Counted from the stretch's first letter, positions 36,627 to 50,314 are shown. The stretch: DNA of 64,000 bases from Struthio camelus (GCF_040807025.1 NC_090981.1:66969645-67033644), one strand, 5' to 3'. Numbers and translations: made by a program. The notes: generated by a model from the sequence alone, not told the origin.

Positions 36627-36777
36627 AATTGTGTGTAAGGATTTACATGAGCAGATTTCAGTTCTGCTGAAACGTGCTAGAGCGACCTTGCTGGAGATCC
36701 CTGCCCGTAGGGCCAAGTCAGAAGCAGTACAAGCTTCCCCCCTCTCTTTACCAGCAACTTTCCCTGACCTGCAGGCT
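36627..36777 (+). other. Candidate internal coding exon (151 bp)
   Basis: The acceptor is gggctttccttgcag (AG at 36625-36626) and the donor is caggct|gtaagt, which is close to ideal. Only one frame is open across the segment: one base, then 50 codons, leaving in phase 0. It includes CKDLHEQISVLLKRARATLL and EIPARRAKSEAVQ, a charged, leucine-containing segment that looks like ordinary helical protein. No family recognised. It lies inside the putative intron of the CpG-island gene on the same strand. Entry in phase 2 is not compatible with direct splicing from 29065, so another exon would be needed between them. Confidence 0.35.
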
Positions 36778-37335
36778 GTAAGTGGAATTAGTGCTGCTTG
36801 TTCCTGCAGTACTTTGCATCAGAACTAAGGCTGTCTTTAAAAAGCAGCCAGCGTGGTTGTGCTTGGAACAACCAGCTCAGTTTCTATATTATACAAAACA
36901 GTCATCTCTGTAGGAAGTGGGCCAGCCCACGTCACTTCAGCATCTGAGTGCTACATGACTCTTAACGTACTTATCCCCAGGATGTTCCTGGGAGGAAGGG
37001 ACAAAGCAGGGGAACTCGAGAACAAACTTCCCAAAGCATGGAGGCAAGCATCCCCTGCCCTGCCAAATGGCAAGTGGTGTCTAGGTATGTGCTGGGCGCG
37101 TATGTGCGGTAGGACACTGGCAGGGATGCTCACGTAGCATCCTGCAATGACTGAATTTGCAGCTGCTCTGCGGTTGCAGATGCTTTTGCAAGGAGGCTTG
37201 GGGAGAACAGTCCCGCTGTGGGGCACGATGTGGACCTGCCACGTGCCTCCCTGCCTTCCGGTCTTGTGTCCTTAGTCTTGCATTTGGTCTTGTGCTCTTA
37301 GGGCTTTTGTTGCAGGCTGTGACCTGTCTCAGCTT

Positions 37336-37350
37336 AAAAAAAAAAAAAAA
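37336..37350. repeat. A15 homopolymer
   Basis: Fifteen consecutive A. Confidence 0.9.
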
Positions 37351-40300
37351 TTAGCCTCTGCTGCCCTAAGCCCTTGTCTTACTCCCAGGTTACGTGGTAG
37401 GAAACTTTCCAAGTCCACACAGTTTCCCTGTGAAATGGTTTGGCCATCTCTCAGCTTCCACAGTATGTGGCAGGATCCCTCTGGATTGAGACAAGAGTGA
37501 ACAGCCCTAAGGTCGGTAACCATCCGTGTCCATCTGTTCCTGCTGCTCTGATTCTGTTTGCACAACAGTTCTTGGTTACACCTGATATTACAATGGTGTT
37601 AATGACAGGGTAACTGATAAACCTGCAGCAATTAGCTATGTAAACTAAGATAAAAAGGCTAATCACATTCCATGTTTTGGAGCCCAAACTGATTCCTTAT
37701 GGAGGTTGAGGATTTATTTTCCATGTCTGTAACCTGGAACCAACAAAGCGTATAGCTTTGTTATTCAGGGCTTCTCAGCTTCTTCTGCAGGCACAGGCTG
37801 GATCAAGGCTGGAGGGAAGCAGCTGTTTCATGTATACCGGCACAACCTGAGCAGAGATGGGACTGGTGGATAGAGGGCAGAGGCCTGGCAATGAAATTCA
37901 GATGTGCAGAAGCCCATGCTGGCTCCTGGAAGGGGAACAGGTTTGCACCTCTTCCTAAGGTCATAGCCTAACTATGCTGTGACAGGAGCTGCTGCAATGG
38001 AAATCGTGCAGTGGGTTGCACCAGCTCCTCTCCCAGTGGCGATGCTGTCCATGTTCCCTGGGACTCCTCCCTTTCACTTCTATTGTCATGCTGTTTTCCT
38101 CTAGAAAAGCCTTTGAATCTTTGGTACACTTAGCCCTCCCCCAAGATCCCCTCCCCAAATCCCTTCCTGAAGGAAACCCAAATCTTCTAAAGACTGAGTA
38201 AGGCTTTTGCCAGCTAAAACTTGCTCTCCTTCAGCACGTGAAAACCTGCCTGCTGCATGCTGTGGGACCTGCCAACTCTTGGCTTATGAGCGAGGAGTGA
38301 GTTTGTGTTTCTCTTTGACCTCCAGGAGATGAAACGTCGGTGGTTTGCTGGAGCAAGGCTTTTTCAGGTAGCAGTATTTTCGCTCCACCGCCGCTTTCTG
38401 TGCTAGTTTCTCAAGCGACAGCTCTCTTCTGATAACAGATAGCCGAATTCTGCCTTCACTCACTATGAGGGGTGTCACAGCTATGTTTCTGCTCGTGAAT
38501 GAAGCAGGGCCAGGGCACAGCCCAAGTGTTGGCACCATTGCGTTCATAAGCGTGGGTTTTGCTTGGACCATCTAGCACTTTTCTAGGTGAAGCTTGACCA
38601 TGGTTCAGGGCCGATATGGGTCAGGGACTGCTCCCAGAGAGAAGTTGGAAAGTGGTCACCCAGCTGTAGGGAGTAGGCAAGTTTAGCTGGGTGGAGGTGG
38701 TTTGTGCCAAGGCAGCTGGTGTAGGTCATTGCTAGAAGAAAGTCCCTGACTCATTTATTTACTGGTCGGATGAAGCCCATGTGGCCTGTGTCAGCCTGCT
38801 GAAAGGCCACTTTTTCCAAAGCTCTGCCAAATTTTGCAGAAGTGCCCAGCACCTGCCTGGGTCTGCTTTGCCTGTGAGAGTTGTGATTCTCCCTTGACCT
38901 GCTCCAGCCCCCAGGATCGCTGTCCTCACTTGTGGCTCCAGCAGCTGGCCTCACTTCCACAGGATTTAGAGACCGGCTTCCCCCTGACTGCACTTCAGTC
39001 GGACGATTAAATTAAATCAGAGCCCGTTAACGTTACAGTCTCCAGCCAGCAGTGATTGTGCACAGTAGCAGCAGTGGGTTGTGTGACTCACAACTGGAGA
39101 AGCTGCTGGGGAGTACAATCTTGGGTTCGTAGCAAGACCTCTGTTATGGTTAGTGAGGCCTGGTGTCCGCCCCAGACTGCCCGCGGACTGGGATCTGCAA
39201 AGAGCAGGCATGGGCTGGCTCTTTGGGAGAGAAATTCAAGACATGTATCTCTCCCCTTCCCTGCCTCTCACTGCTGTGCCTCTGACACTGCTGTTGTCTC
39301 TGGAAGGAGGTATCCCCAGCTCCCGAACTGCTGCTTTTCTAGCCGAGAATGACCACATGCTTTTCGGGTTGGGCTGTTTCTGTAGGAGAGGAGACAGAAC
39401 GAAGCACGGGCTAGATCATGCTTGTGAGCAAGAGAAAAATCATCTCGCTGCTGCAGCGTAAATGCTGCTGATTTGAGGAGGAATTGCCTGACTTGATTCG
39501 CTTGGTACCGTTTGGTACAACTTAATGGCATGGCAGGGTCATTGCGAGGTGAGAAAACAGGCAGCGCGTGCCCCAGAGGAAGTCCCAGGCATCGCTCTCG
39601 GCAGTTAAGCAGCTTCAGGAGATTTTCCAGCATTGGCTGATGCAAAATGCATGCCGTAGAGCAGCCTGCGTTGTAGGGCTGCGAGTGGGGAGGGCAATGC
39701 AAGGGGTGTGTAGGGCACCCAACCAAATGAGTCACCTGGCTTTTTGCTTCTAAAAGACCAGAGAGAAATGTTCTGCTCTTCCCCCCCAAGCCTGCTGTAC
39801 ATGCTGGGCATGCCGCTGCTTGGTGTCTGAACCCATCGGCTTAGGGACCCCGGGGCTATTCCTGAAGGCCAGCAAACCACTCTTCCACAGCAACGGCCTC
39901 CTCTGCTTGCTCACCTGGGCTAGGGGAGAGCCAGGGCCCTCATGGGGAAAGGCTGTGTGGTCCATTAACTCACTCTGCTGATCTGTCCAGTCCTGTGAAA
40001 TACGGAAAGTTTTGAACTATTACAGAGTGCCTTTGGGTAAAGCTAAATTAAACCCTGGCCTGCTGTGAGAAGGCAGGGCTGAAAATGTAAATGCAAAAAT
40101 AGGTTCCAGCTAAAATGACTGCAAGGACAGAGGGTAGGTGCTGAGCTTTTCAGGATCTGATTCAGCTGGGGCTGGTTCCAATTAAAATGAGATCAAGGAG
40201 AAAGGGAAAAAAGTTGTTTCTTTGCCTGTCTTGAGGGTATAAAGCAGCTGTCAGTACTGCAGGTTTAAACACTGGGACTGTTTCAGGTGTCTTCTGTAAG

Positions 40301-41487
40301 CAATGAACCTGACAAGGAGAGTATTTCAGATGATTTCTTTAAGAATGATGGTACTTCCGCTTTCTGGAAATTTGCCTTTTATTGTTTGTTTATTTTTATG
40401 TTTCCAGGTTGTATCAACTTTAGAAAGCACTTCCCCAGAGCCACTCCTGAAATGAACAGGCTAGCATGAGTTTCCTCCCACATATCTCCCAGGCTGAGTG
40501 TGGTCAGAAGTGCAGAAATGTCACAAATTAGAAAAAAGTGTGTGCTTTTATTAAACCTGTAAGTATGGAGCAGACTATTGCTATTTCTGTGAAGTATCCA
40601 ATGCACAGTGGTTAGAGCCTCATTTACCACCAGCCATGCTGCTTCTGAAAGAAAGAATGGATTTATTTATACGTACAGGTACATCAGCATTCCCATAGAT
40701 GAGGTTAGTGCACCAGAAACAGTACATGCAAGTGTCATAAAACCAATACTAGATAAACTAAAATAAAGGCTTTATCTTAATGCTAGCTAATAGCAGGGGA
40801 GAACAAATCCTTTCCCCAGAGCTTCCCTGCTTGCAGAGAACAACGTTCATGTCAAAGCAATTTGATCCAAGGACTAGTTAGTTGATTCACTTTCCTGTGG
40901 CTCTGTTCTAAGAATGAATATCTGAATGTCACCTCGTTACAGTGCTGCAAGATTTATGGCTTATGAAATCCTCATTTCCACCCAGGAGCTGTGAATGTGC
41001 TTTCTCATTGCTCCGGCTAGGAGCAGACCAGCAGGTACTGCGGTGCAGGGCTGTTAGTAGGTCACCCTGATAGCTGGAAAAGACTCTTTTATGACAGCTC
41101 TGATTTCTGTAGCAAACCCGTCAGCTGGGAATGGCTTGCACACTTGTGTGCTATGAAATGGCCTTGGCGCGCAGGTGAGGAGCAGCCCTGGGAACAAGCA
41201 AGGGCAGATGGAAGAACACAGCAGATGGGAGCGGGAGAGGAGCTGCATAGCAAAAACAGACTCTGTGGTCAGCCAGGTCACATTAAAATGTGGCTAAAAA
41301 CCAGTCACCAAGTGGCAGAACTGTAAAGGATGGAAGTTGTCCAATTAAATTCTCTCTCCTGGTAGTTGAGACTGTGACGATTAATTACACCAGGAGCTTC
41401 ATTAGTTCTCTGTTGCTGTGAATCTCTTTCCTGACGCAGCTGGGGATGGATACAGCCAGGGAGCTGTGGCGAACGGAGGCAGCTTCT

Positions 41488-41525
41488 GATTTGTTTTAAA
41501 TGAAATGATTTGTTTTAAATGAAAT
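41488..41525. repeat. 19-bp direct tandem duplication
   Basis: Two perfect adjacent copies of gatttgttttaaatgaaat, consistent with a recent slippage duplication. Confidence 0.95.
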
Positions 41526-43274
41526 GTTTCTACGTTTACCATGTGGTTGCTGTTACCTGACTTCAAGGGGTTATTGCCTTTCTAAGGAAGGCTGAGAATG
41601 GGGAATGAGTATTCTGGGAAATGGTGGGGAAGTGGGTTTAGGTGTGGGAATAAGCAGGGGGGTTTGGGCTTACCGGGGGTTTGGGTTGGTGAGGTAAATA
41701 CCAAATAGCTGAGGATTCGCTCCTCGAGGCAAAACGCTTTACTGAAAGTAAACCGAGAAGTTTTAGTTCTCTGATGAGCTGCTGTAATAAAAGCAATAGG
41801 AATAGGTGTGGAAAACACTGCCAGTGACGTGAATCCAGGCCGCGCAGCGGCTCCTGGCGTCCGTTCTGGACTGGAGGTGGTCTGGCTGCCTGAGTGGTCC
41901 TCCAGGATCTGCTCCTGGGGCTTGCCAGTCTGGTCTTCGTGGGCTCGTTCACAGATCAAGAACAGCAGCAACCCTCACCGTGGTGAGGGCCCTCGCCCGC
42001 GAGCAGAGATGTCCTGGCTCTGTGCTTCCCTCTGGTTATATTCCAGCCGGTGTGCCAAGGTTGACCCGTGGCTGAGCAGAGGGCTCTCACCGCCTTGCTA
42101 TAATGTATTTTGGTGTTCCTTGCTGTCTCCCAGTGATGCTGTTCGTATCGGGGTGAAACTACCTGAGCTGCAGTGTCGCTCAAGCTCCGTGCCAGGGGCA
42201 CTTTGGATGTAGCAGGAGCAGGTACAGGTCCGTGGGCTGTTCAAGGAGAGCGTCCAGGCTGCTGCTCCAGGCAGTTATAAGGGAAACAGGCACTTCACTT
42301 CTGAGCAGCTGGGTCCTCGGGGGTTTGGCTGCATACGTGAGAGATGAGAGCTGTGCCTGGGTGTCCCTCGTTCGCAGAGGGTTGAGGGGATGCTGCAGGA
42401 CCAGTTCCCAATGTGCTTACAGCTACGTGAGCAACGGTAGACTTGGAGGCCCCATACAGAGCTTTCCGTCTGCTGGAAGGTTATTCCTCGTTCCTCTAAG
42501 ACTGCACCACCATTTTCTAAGCTTCATTGAGATGAGTCTTAAAAAAAGATTGTTTCATATGCCTATTCCTCTTTTTTTTCCTGTTTGCTTTATACCCGAG
42601 GTCAGTCTTGGACTCCCTGGTAAAAGAGGCAAACAAGGAAATATGACAGTACTCTCAGAAAAAAACAGTGCTGTGTTTTAAATGGTGACTGTGAAGGGAT
42701 CACGATGCGCACAATATCATTATTATGTGCGTCTCCTCTACTACTTGAATAAGAAACAGTGAAATATGAAATGGCATCTTGATGTGCTTTATTATATTTG
42801 TGGAACAATATCAATGGTTTGACTTTTAAACTTGTCTCATTTAAATGCTAGCTTCCTCTGAGTCTTACCTGGTCTTGTTTTTAGGGGTTCATTTTGCTTA
42901 TTTAAAAAGGAAAGAAAACAAAACTTTTAAGCCTGCCATCGCAGTAATGACACAACCTCACTCACTTCCCAAAATACCTGCTTGACATTAAGCAGGACAG
43001 ATGTCCATGCCAGCTGAGTGCCTCGTCTCTATTGGGTTTTGTTCATGGTTAGTAATTGGGGCAAAAAAGCCAGTTTTCCAGAGATGAATAATGAGGAAAG
43101 GCATCGAAGCCTGCAGTTCCTCTGGCTAAGCCTCACTGAGCAGTGCTTGCTTGAATGCAGGCTTGAATCTACTTGCATTTCCCACAGCTGTCCAACACCG
43201 TGTTTTCTGCTGAAATGGTCCTGGCGTTGCATTTCATGGGGAGGATTTATCTAACTTGGTGACCACGTCTAGGT

Positions 43275-43295
43275 AAAAAAAAAAAAAAAAAAAAA
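43275..43295. repeat. A21 homopolymer
   Basis: Twenty-one consecutive A, not attached to a recognisable retrotransposed sequence. Confidence 0.95.
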
Positions 43296-43945
43296 TTCCT
43301 CCTCTTGCCGAAACTGCGGACAGGAGGAGTTCCCAACGCTGATTCGAATGGGGAGGCTGTCCAGGGTGAGGAGTCATCATGCCTCTTTCTGCTCCTTGAA
43401 GAAGCCTTGCAGCCTTGCTGCTGGACTGCCCCTTGTTCAGGCAGGCGATTCCCCAACTTGCTGCTGGCCACGTGCTCCATGGAAAGCATCCAGATGCCAG
43501 CACTTGCACACGCGCCGCTGTGAGGCCTTGCCCGTCCTCCTGACTCGGTTTTGGTTTCTTGAAGGAGGTCGTCTGGATGCTCCTGTGAATCTCTCATTTA
43601 TTCTACGCATCATTACGTGCCCCAGCGCTAAGGCCGGTGCACAGGCAGAGCAATAGCTCAGGGTAAGTGACTCAGTAAATAACAGCTGTTTAGCAAAATA
43701 TAAATGCTGCAAAGAGCAGTTGCTGAACTTTGATGATGGCAGAGATGCACACAAACAAGATCTGCTAGCGGTGCTGATCAGACTGCTAGGAAGGAGTTTG
43801 ATCACTGTACTTGAAGGCCCTCATTAGCTTGTGTGTTTATAAAGTGCAGAGGCAATGCTACATTCAGGAAAGGCTTTCACAGTCTTTGTCTCCTTAAATT
43901 TAGAAATGCCATGATCCCTTCTGTTAAAAAGATGGTTCTAAGGAC

Positions 43946-44002
43946 AAAAAAAAAAACCCCAAAACAAACAAAAACAAACCAACAAAACCCCAAACCCCAA
44001 CC
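43946..44002. repeat. A/C-rich low-complexity tract
   Basis: A11 followed by irregular aaac and ccccaaa units with no G or T, so one strand is purely A and C over more than 50 bp. Confidence 0.9.
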
Positions 44003-47000
44003 TCTATGCTTGAAAGCTAATTACTGTCTACTCTTCAAATGCAGCCAAGTGGGCAGAGTACATTTTAGAAGAAGGGAACAGGTTTCAAGGAAATGCCACT
44101 CAGCGCTTGCAACATCTTTTCAGTATCCACAAATGTGCCTTTGAGCAGATACCAGAAGCACTGCTGGGATTAGTGCAGCAGCAGAACAGCGGGGGAAAAA
44201 AAACAGCGAGTTCAAAGTCTGGAAAACTTATTTTCTCCTTTTTCCATCTATCAGAGCAAGGGCTACTATTTTTGCTTATTTCACCTGTTTTATTGTACCA
44301 GCACATTGCAGACTGAGGAGGGAAGGGTAGTCAGCAGCAGGAAGCGTGGCACTTTGTCTGTGTGCCACTGCACAGTGCATGACGGCTCCATCCTGGTAGG
44401 CAGCCCAAATTCCCAGAGCGCCTGCCTACGCTGCCGGGTGCACGGGGCTCCCCGACGGTGACTGGGAGGACGTCTGAGGTGGAGCCCGGTGGGGAAGAAA
44501 TCCTCCATACGGATACCACCAGTCAAACTCCCATGTAATGACTTGTGTGGCCTCAGGGGATCGGAGGCACCCCTGTTTTGGAAGCTGTTTCTTGTGCCCT
44601 GGGGCCCTGTAAATGGGAATAGAGCTCTATTTGTACAAATCCCCTATGGTTTTGTGCTTATATCCTGGAATATAAACTCCTCTCCTGCACTGGCCTCTTT
44701 TATCTGAATATATCCTGTGTGTCTGCTACTGTTCAGACAAAAAAGTCTTTATTGCCGTCACATATATTCGGCAGCCTTCCTTGATCCCAGAAAAGTGCTG
44801 TAAGACCTACACATGAAAAGCACTCTAGAAATATAAGAATTTTTCAAACAGTAAATATTGAAAGGGGGAAAAGGTAAGTCTTTGAGACTTGGGTCTTACA
44901 AAACAATTTAGCCAGGTTTTCTTGGCATGATTCCTTCTGCAGAAATGGGTATTTCGCCACCCACTGGAGCCAAAAGTCAAGAAGTGGATTAGGTCTGCTG
45001 CAATTGCTCTATCCTAATCACTCTTTTATTGCCCTGTGTAGAGCAGAAGGGATATTACAGAGCAGTATTTGGCTGAATGCTAAACCTTGGCAGTCTAGAC
45101 CCCAGGCTGGTGCAAAGGAGCGTAGTTGCGTTGCTCCCAGTGAATTGGGAGAGGTTCACATCAGCTGAAGCCAGCGCCAGCTGATGATCTGGCCCTGTGT
45201 TTAAAGCATCATCGGATTTCAAAACAAAGCAAAACACCACAAATCTGTAGCAGCCCCGTGGTTCTGCCTTAGAGCTGCTCTGGCCCTCTTTGTCCCTTCT
45301 GGGCACCCAGTTCGTGAGGGGAGCAGGATCACGCATGGGTCAGATGATCCTCTTATTAAGGGCTCATCTTAGCTGCAGTAATAGCCAGGCAGCAGGCAGA
45401 CAACGCTCGCTGCTCCTGTGACTCGCTCTCTGGGTTTTGGTGCGTGTGCTCATTTGTTTGCATCTCTTTTTGCTGAAAGTGAGCCCAGGTTGTGGACCAC
45501 TTGTTCTCCTGAGTTGCCGTAAACTGGCACAGATAATGCTGGATGATGTCTTTAAAGCACAAGACCTCCACGGTTGCGTGGGACAGAGCTTGGAGGGGCA
45601 CTGCCATGGGGGACAGTCACAAGCAAGGGCCCTGGAGGATCATGGAATGATCCAGGGAGGATCAGTTGCTCCTTCTCGGTTTCCTCATCCTGTTTAAGAT
45701 CCCTTCTTGCATGAAGATTGGAAACGTAGTAACTGTCTTCATTGCATCTAGACAGCAGCGTGGATGGTACGCCCCAAAACAGATTGCATGCATGCAGTGG
45801 GAGCCTGCGGCACAGCAGACTCAGCAGGACTGAACGTGGTTGTTGTTGCAAAGGAGCCAATGATGAAAACTGGCTTTGTCATAAAAATGCAGATAGACAT
45901 CCCTGTGATAGCCCACTCGGTGGCAAAGTGGCTCCAGCTCATGCCTTTAACCCCTGGATTTCCACCCTTTCTCTAAGTGAGGCTGGTGATGTGTGGTAAT
46001 TAATACATGTTGAAATGTGACGGATGATGAGGATGGTATTTCTGGGAACTTTTTTCAGCAGCATTTTAAATCTGTTTCCTCCCTCCCTGCAACGCCATTA
46101 AAATTTAAGGGGAAAGTGGGAGGAATGGAAGAGAATTTGCTATTAAAGGCTTAATTCATTTTAACCTCAAGCATTAGCTAGAGCTTGTGCAAACCACTGG
46201 CAAGGCAATTAAAGTGATTTTTTTTAATGGGTTATTTTTCTCGCCTCATCAGTGTGGGAGCTAAAGATGCCGAACTGTGAGCTGCCTGGGCTAGGGGCCC
46301 ATCGTTTTACTGTGCTCCTCTGATGCTTAATCCCTGATTGGGTTTCATGCAGGAGCACGAGGCATGACTGAGTCACAAGAGGAAAGGCACAACGATGCCC
46401 TTGAACAGAACATGGAGAGCAAAATGTTTGGGCTTCAGTCCCTGGGTCTCAAGCTTGAATCTCTCTTGGAAAAAGAAAAAAATAAAGGACTACTGGCATT
46501 GCCGTGTCCAGCTTATTTTGAAGTTGCTGGGTGTTTTGCAGGGTTAAGCTCCAGAGCTACCCAGGTTGCCAGGAGCAGCAAGGCTGTGGTGCCATGTACT
46601 GTACAAATCTGCTTAGCGTGCTTGAACTCATCTGGAGGCCAAAGCATCTCCTTTTGGTACTCCCAGGACTTGAGTCAGCTACTTTAAGTCTTGATCAGGC
46701 ATGTCTACCTACGCCTCTTGGAGTGACAGGTGAAATGCTACCTCTGGGTCTCTGCATAGCAAATAGCTGCTGCATCCCAGGTGACAAAGGATGGCATAGT
46801 GGTGGATGGACCTAAAACTCCAGGCTCCTTTAGGGGACATTTCTCTAGCTGTCTCTATAAAGCCTCTGCAGCAGACTCTCCAAACGAGCGGGTAAGAGCA
46901 AGGAGGAAAGAAGAAGAACCTGAGTTCCAGCTTTTGTAGGGAACAAGCTGCTTATTGTGGGCACGACAGGAGGAGGAATTGCCCATTTCACACCGCCTGG

Positions 47001-49372
47001 TGTCATTAGATCGTGCAGGCAATTTAAACAGTCATTTAGACCAAGATTAGAAATGTGTTTGTCCATCTTTTTCAAGTTGCCCTCCGCATGCTGCAGGATT
47101 GGTGTGCGGAGGTGCGCTGTGCACCTTAGGGCACCAGGCCCAGACCCCCACGGATTTAGCCTGTTTGCTGCGAGTGGCTACGAGAGTCACGTTTGTCTCT
47201 CGAAGTAGAACACAGCCCAGGCTTTTCGTTACCTCCAGTGCAGTAGGAGGAAGTCAAAGTGGGAGGAAGCTTGAGTCCATTTCACAACACAGCATTGAAG
47301 AAATGCAGGGGCAGGCTCTAGCTAAATTTGTTCCTTGTCTAACTCAGCCAAGAGAAACCAGAGATGAATCTGGCATGTTTTTTCTGTGCCGTGTTCTCTC
47401 ACTCATTCAGCTACTGCTTGCCTGATGCACCTCTGTTGCCTTGCAGTCTCTCTCCGCATAGGTGGTTAGAGGAATGCTTCCTAAAAATAGCTGTCTGGTT
47501 TGATGTCTTTCTGGTATTACTCTGTGTAGCATGAAAAATCTGCTCAGATGGGCTGTCCAGCCCATTGATGTTCCTTTAAAATAAAGTTAAGCCGCATAAT
47601 CTCATTATGGTAGTAGGCGATTATACTGAGAACAAGTATTAGCAGTGGTCGAGCAAAGCCTTTTATTCCCCATGTATGATGGCAATGGCTAAAAGTCACT
47701 AGCGGCGTTTTGTTTTTGCGCAGGCTATTTTAGGACCAGGACTTGCAACGTTTTTTTTTCTTTTAATTCTCTAGAAAAGTCTCCCGTGTTATTTTTGACA
47801 ACGCCAGCACGTTTCTTCCACTGCCGCTGGCTGTCTGCTGTGCCAGCCGCAAGCATCCCATGAGTATGCACCACAGTCTCCCAAAATCTCAAAACTCAGA
47901 GGTATTAAAGTGAAGCCTTTTTCCGGGGGGAGAAGCGGGGAAGCTTTGTAGTGCTAAGTTATTAGCCTGGGAATCCTGATCTTCAGCATCTGTTTGCAGC
48001 TGTGGGACCTCGTCTCCCTGGCTCTTTGGGGAGTCAGCCCAAGGAGAGAGCTCAAGTCTGGCACGTTCCCTGCCCCGAGTCCCCATCCTTGGGAAGGCCC
48101 TGACTCCTTTCGTAAGGGAAAGGCAAACGGGATGTATGATGGCAGACAGACGAGTTATGGAGTTCAGCCATGGAGACCTGCAGTTTTGGCAGTGCTGGGA
48201 GACCACGCGGGCCAGAGCTGTGTGCCGGGAAAGCCTGACCGAGTGAGGGCTTGTATCTGTACGGAGGGAGGGTGAAGGCAGTGTGGACTGGAAACTAGGC
48301 TCAAGCCCTTGAACAGGGGTATCGATGCACTCTGGGAGGCTTAATTGCCTGAACCCCTGTATGTGAGAATCTCATAAACGTTTAATACCAAGGGCTGGCT
48401 CTATGACAGTCGCCAAATATCACTGAACTTATGGTAAAATACCACGTCTGGACAATCGCATGGATTTACGGTTCGTTCTCTTCAATGTTTGAACCTATGG
48501 CGGTGCTGTTTGTGATGGATTGCAGGTCACGATTCCTTGTGTGCGTTATCTTGTTCAACAGATCGTTTGTGCAATAAAATACAGCTCTGCCTGCCTCCCA
48601 GCACGTTCTAGCTCACAGCGTGTCTCCGAAACCTAAAGCCTATGGCAAAGAGCAGCGGTCTGAGGCTCTGCTTTGCTCAGCATAAGCACTCCTTCTTCTC
48701 AAGGCTGCAAGCAGGCAAGGAGCATAAGCAGTCAGGAGGAAGGTCAGTCCAACGAAGGCTTTCATCAGGCTCCCAGAAGGCTGTTTGTAGGTGGAAGTTG
48801 CTGTCGTTTGCTCCTTGACACCTCAAGGATGAAGGAGGCAGGAGCCTGCACTTGAAGGTACACTGCCACTGAGCTGCTGTTGATTCCTTGAGCCTTTAGT
48901 GTGTGCGTGGTGCAACACGTGGGGCGTGAAGGGGTGTCACCGTTACAGTTCTGGCTCGGTCACTGGGCAAGGCTCTGCATATCACGTTTTTACCCCCTTT
49001 CCTCTCTTACCCAATTGGAAGTCGCTGGAGCAGCTCTCTTCCTGGTGCTTTGGGACTGCAGTAGCGTGGGGACATGGCTGTGGGACTGCAGTGGGAGGAG
49101 TGAAGATGGGAGCGTTTTATGAAATGATGTCTGCAGACAAATGCAGTTCTTTTTCTCTCTCTCTAAAGCCTAGCCTCATTGTATTTCTGAGCTAAGCATG
49201 CAGACCTGCAAGTGGTCCAGCCCAGGGCCCCAGAATAAACTACAATACAGCATGAGATTTGTCAGTGAACAGGGAGATTAAGGGAGGGGTTAGGCATGCT
49301 CCCAGAGACACAAATGCATGCACTTTTGCAAGATGACAGCTTAGTGTGTTGAAATGAAATCTCTAGGGCTGT

Positions 49373-49410
49373 TTATATAAATATATATATTTATATATAT
49401 ATATATTTTT
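49373..49410. repeat. (TA)n-rich tract
   Basis: Interrupted ata/tat repeat directly upstream of the acceptor of the candidate exon at 49443. Confidence 0.9.
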
Positions 49411-49442
49411 TTATCTTTCTACTTTTGCTTACCTTGCTTCAG

Positions 49443-49612
49443 CCCCACCAGTGATAACGCAGGCAAAATGCAAACCCAGGGCATCTTTGGGAAAGAAGGC
49501 CCAGCTCTCTCTGAAGAAGCATCTGGCCTCTAAGCTGCAAAGGTTGGATTATCTCATTTCTTTCTTAGAAGAGGAGATTGTAAATGCCAAACCAAAAGGG
49601 CAAAGTGATTAG
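49443..49612 (+). CDS. Candidate terminal exon encoding a coiled coil, unrecognised
   Basis: Starts after a pyrimidine-rich acceptor (cttttgcttaccttgcttcag, AG at 49441-49442). Two bases complete a codon, then 55 codons run to TAG at 49610-49612. The N-terminal half is basic (QAKCKPRASLGKKAQ). The C-terminal half, SLKKHLASKLQRLDYLISFL followed by EEEIVNA, has hydrophobic residues spaced 4-3-4-3-4 (L, L, L, I, L, I), an unbroken heptad typical of a short parallel coiled coil. The tail is KPKGQSD. Entry in phase 1 matches the exit of the exon at 29011-29065; joined, they would give a 74-residue protein. A possible ATTAAA signal is at 49735. I know no family with this sequence. No in-frame ATG is present, so it cannot be a single-exon gene. 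Confidence 0.4.
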
Positions 49613-49734
49613 ATATCGTGTTTCTACTCTGGTATATGGTTAGTGGAGAGATTTCTGAGTCATTGATTCTAGTAATTGTTGTATTTAAGTAAAGGAAATA
49701 ATTCTGCTGTTTTAAAGTCAGTATATTTTTAGCC

Positions 49735-49740
49735 ATTAAA
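49735..49740 (+). terminator. ATTAAA, possible polyadenylation signal
   Basis: The commonest variant hexamer, about 120 bp after the stop of the candidate terminal exon at 49443-49612. Alone it is weak evidence, since such hexamers are frequent in AT-rich DNA. Confidence 0.25.
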
Positions 49741-50314
49741 AGCAAGCATGATATGGAAACTGCAGCTATTAAACCTGTCGCTGAAGAATGAGCAGGATAG
49801 AGGCTACAGGTGCACCAGAGGTACCGGGTGAGACGGCTGTCTGCCTCTTGTGAAGTACTTGACACGGCCAGGAAGGAAAGCTGCTTGTGCAGCGTATGGA
49901 CCTCAGGGGATGATTGTGAATAACTTGTTAGATGTAAAGCTAGGTTTTTCCAGCTTAACAATAGCGTGTCAAACAAATGTTTTATTTAGATTAATGGCAG
50001 AAGGTATGTTGGCTGTTTGGTGTATGCACTAAACCAACATTTGTTCAAGGCATTATCTAGTTGCTCCCTGGCTGCAAACCAGAAAGCCCAATGTTTTCTC
50101 ACGTGTTCAGTCCCTCTGGGAAAGCGACCTTTCCGCCCTTCTTATCTGTATTCAACAATTTGAAGCTCCTAGCCACGGTTGATTTACTGAGACTGTCTGT
50201 CTGACTGGGGGTCAGCTGAGTAGCTTTTCTGCACTATTGAAAATCTGTGCAAGTGTCAGCAAGTTCTTCATTGTTTTCTGTTCTTTCCGTGAACTAATGA
50301 GTGTTGTCTGAGTC

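Noticed and set aside
43275..43295. A21 tract as a retrotransposed tail
   Set aside because: The upstream 300 bp matches no known gene or repeat that I can recognise.
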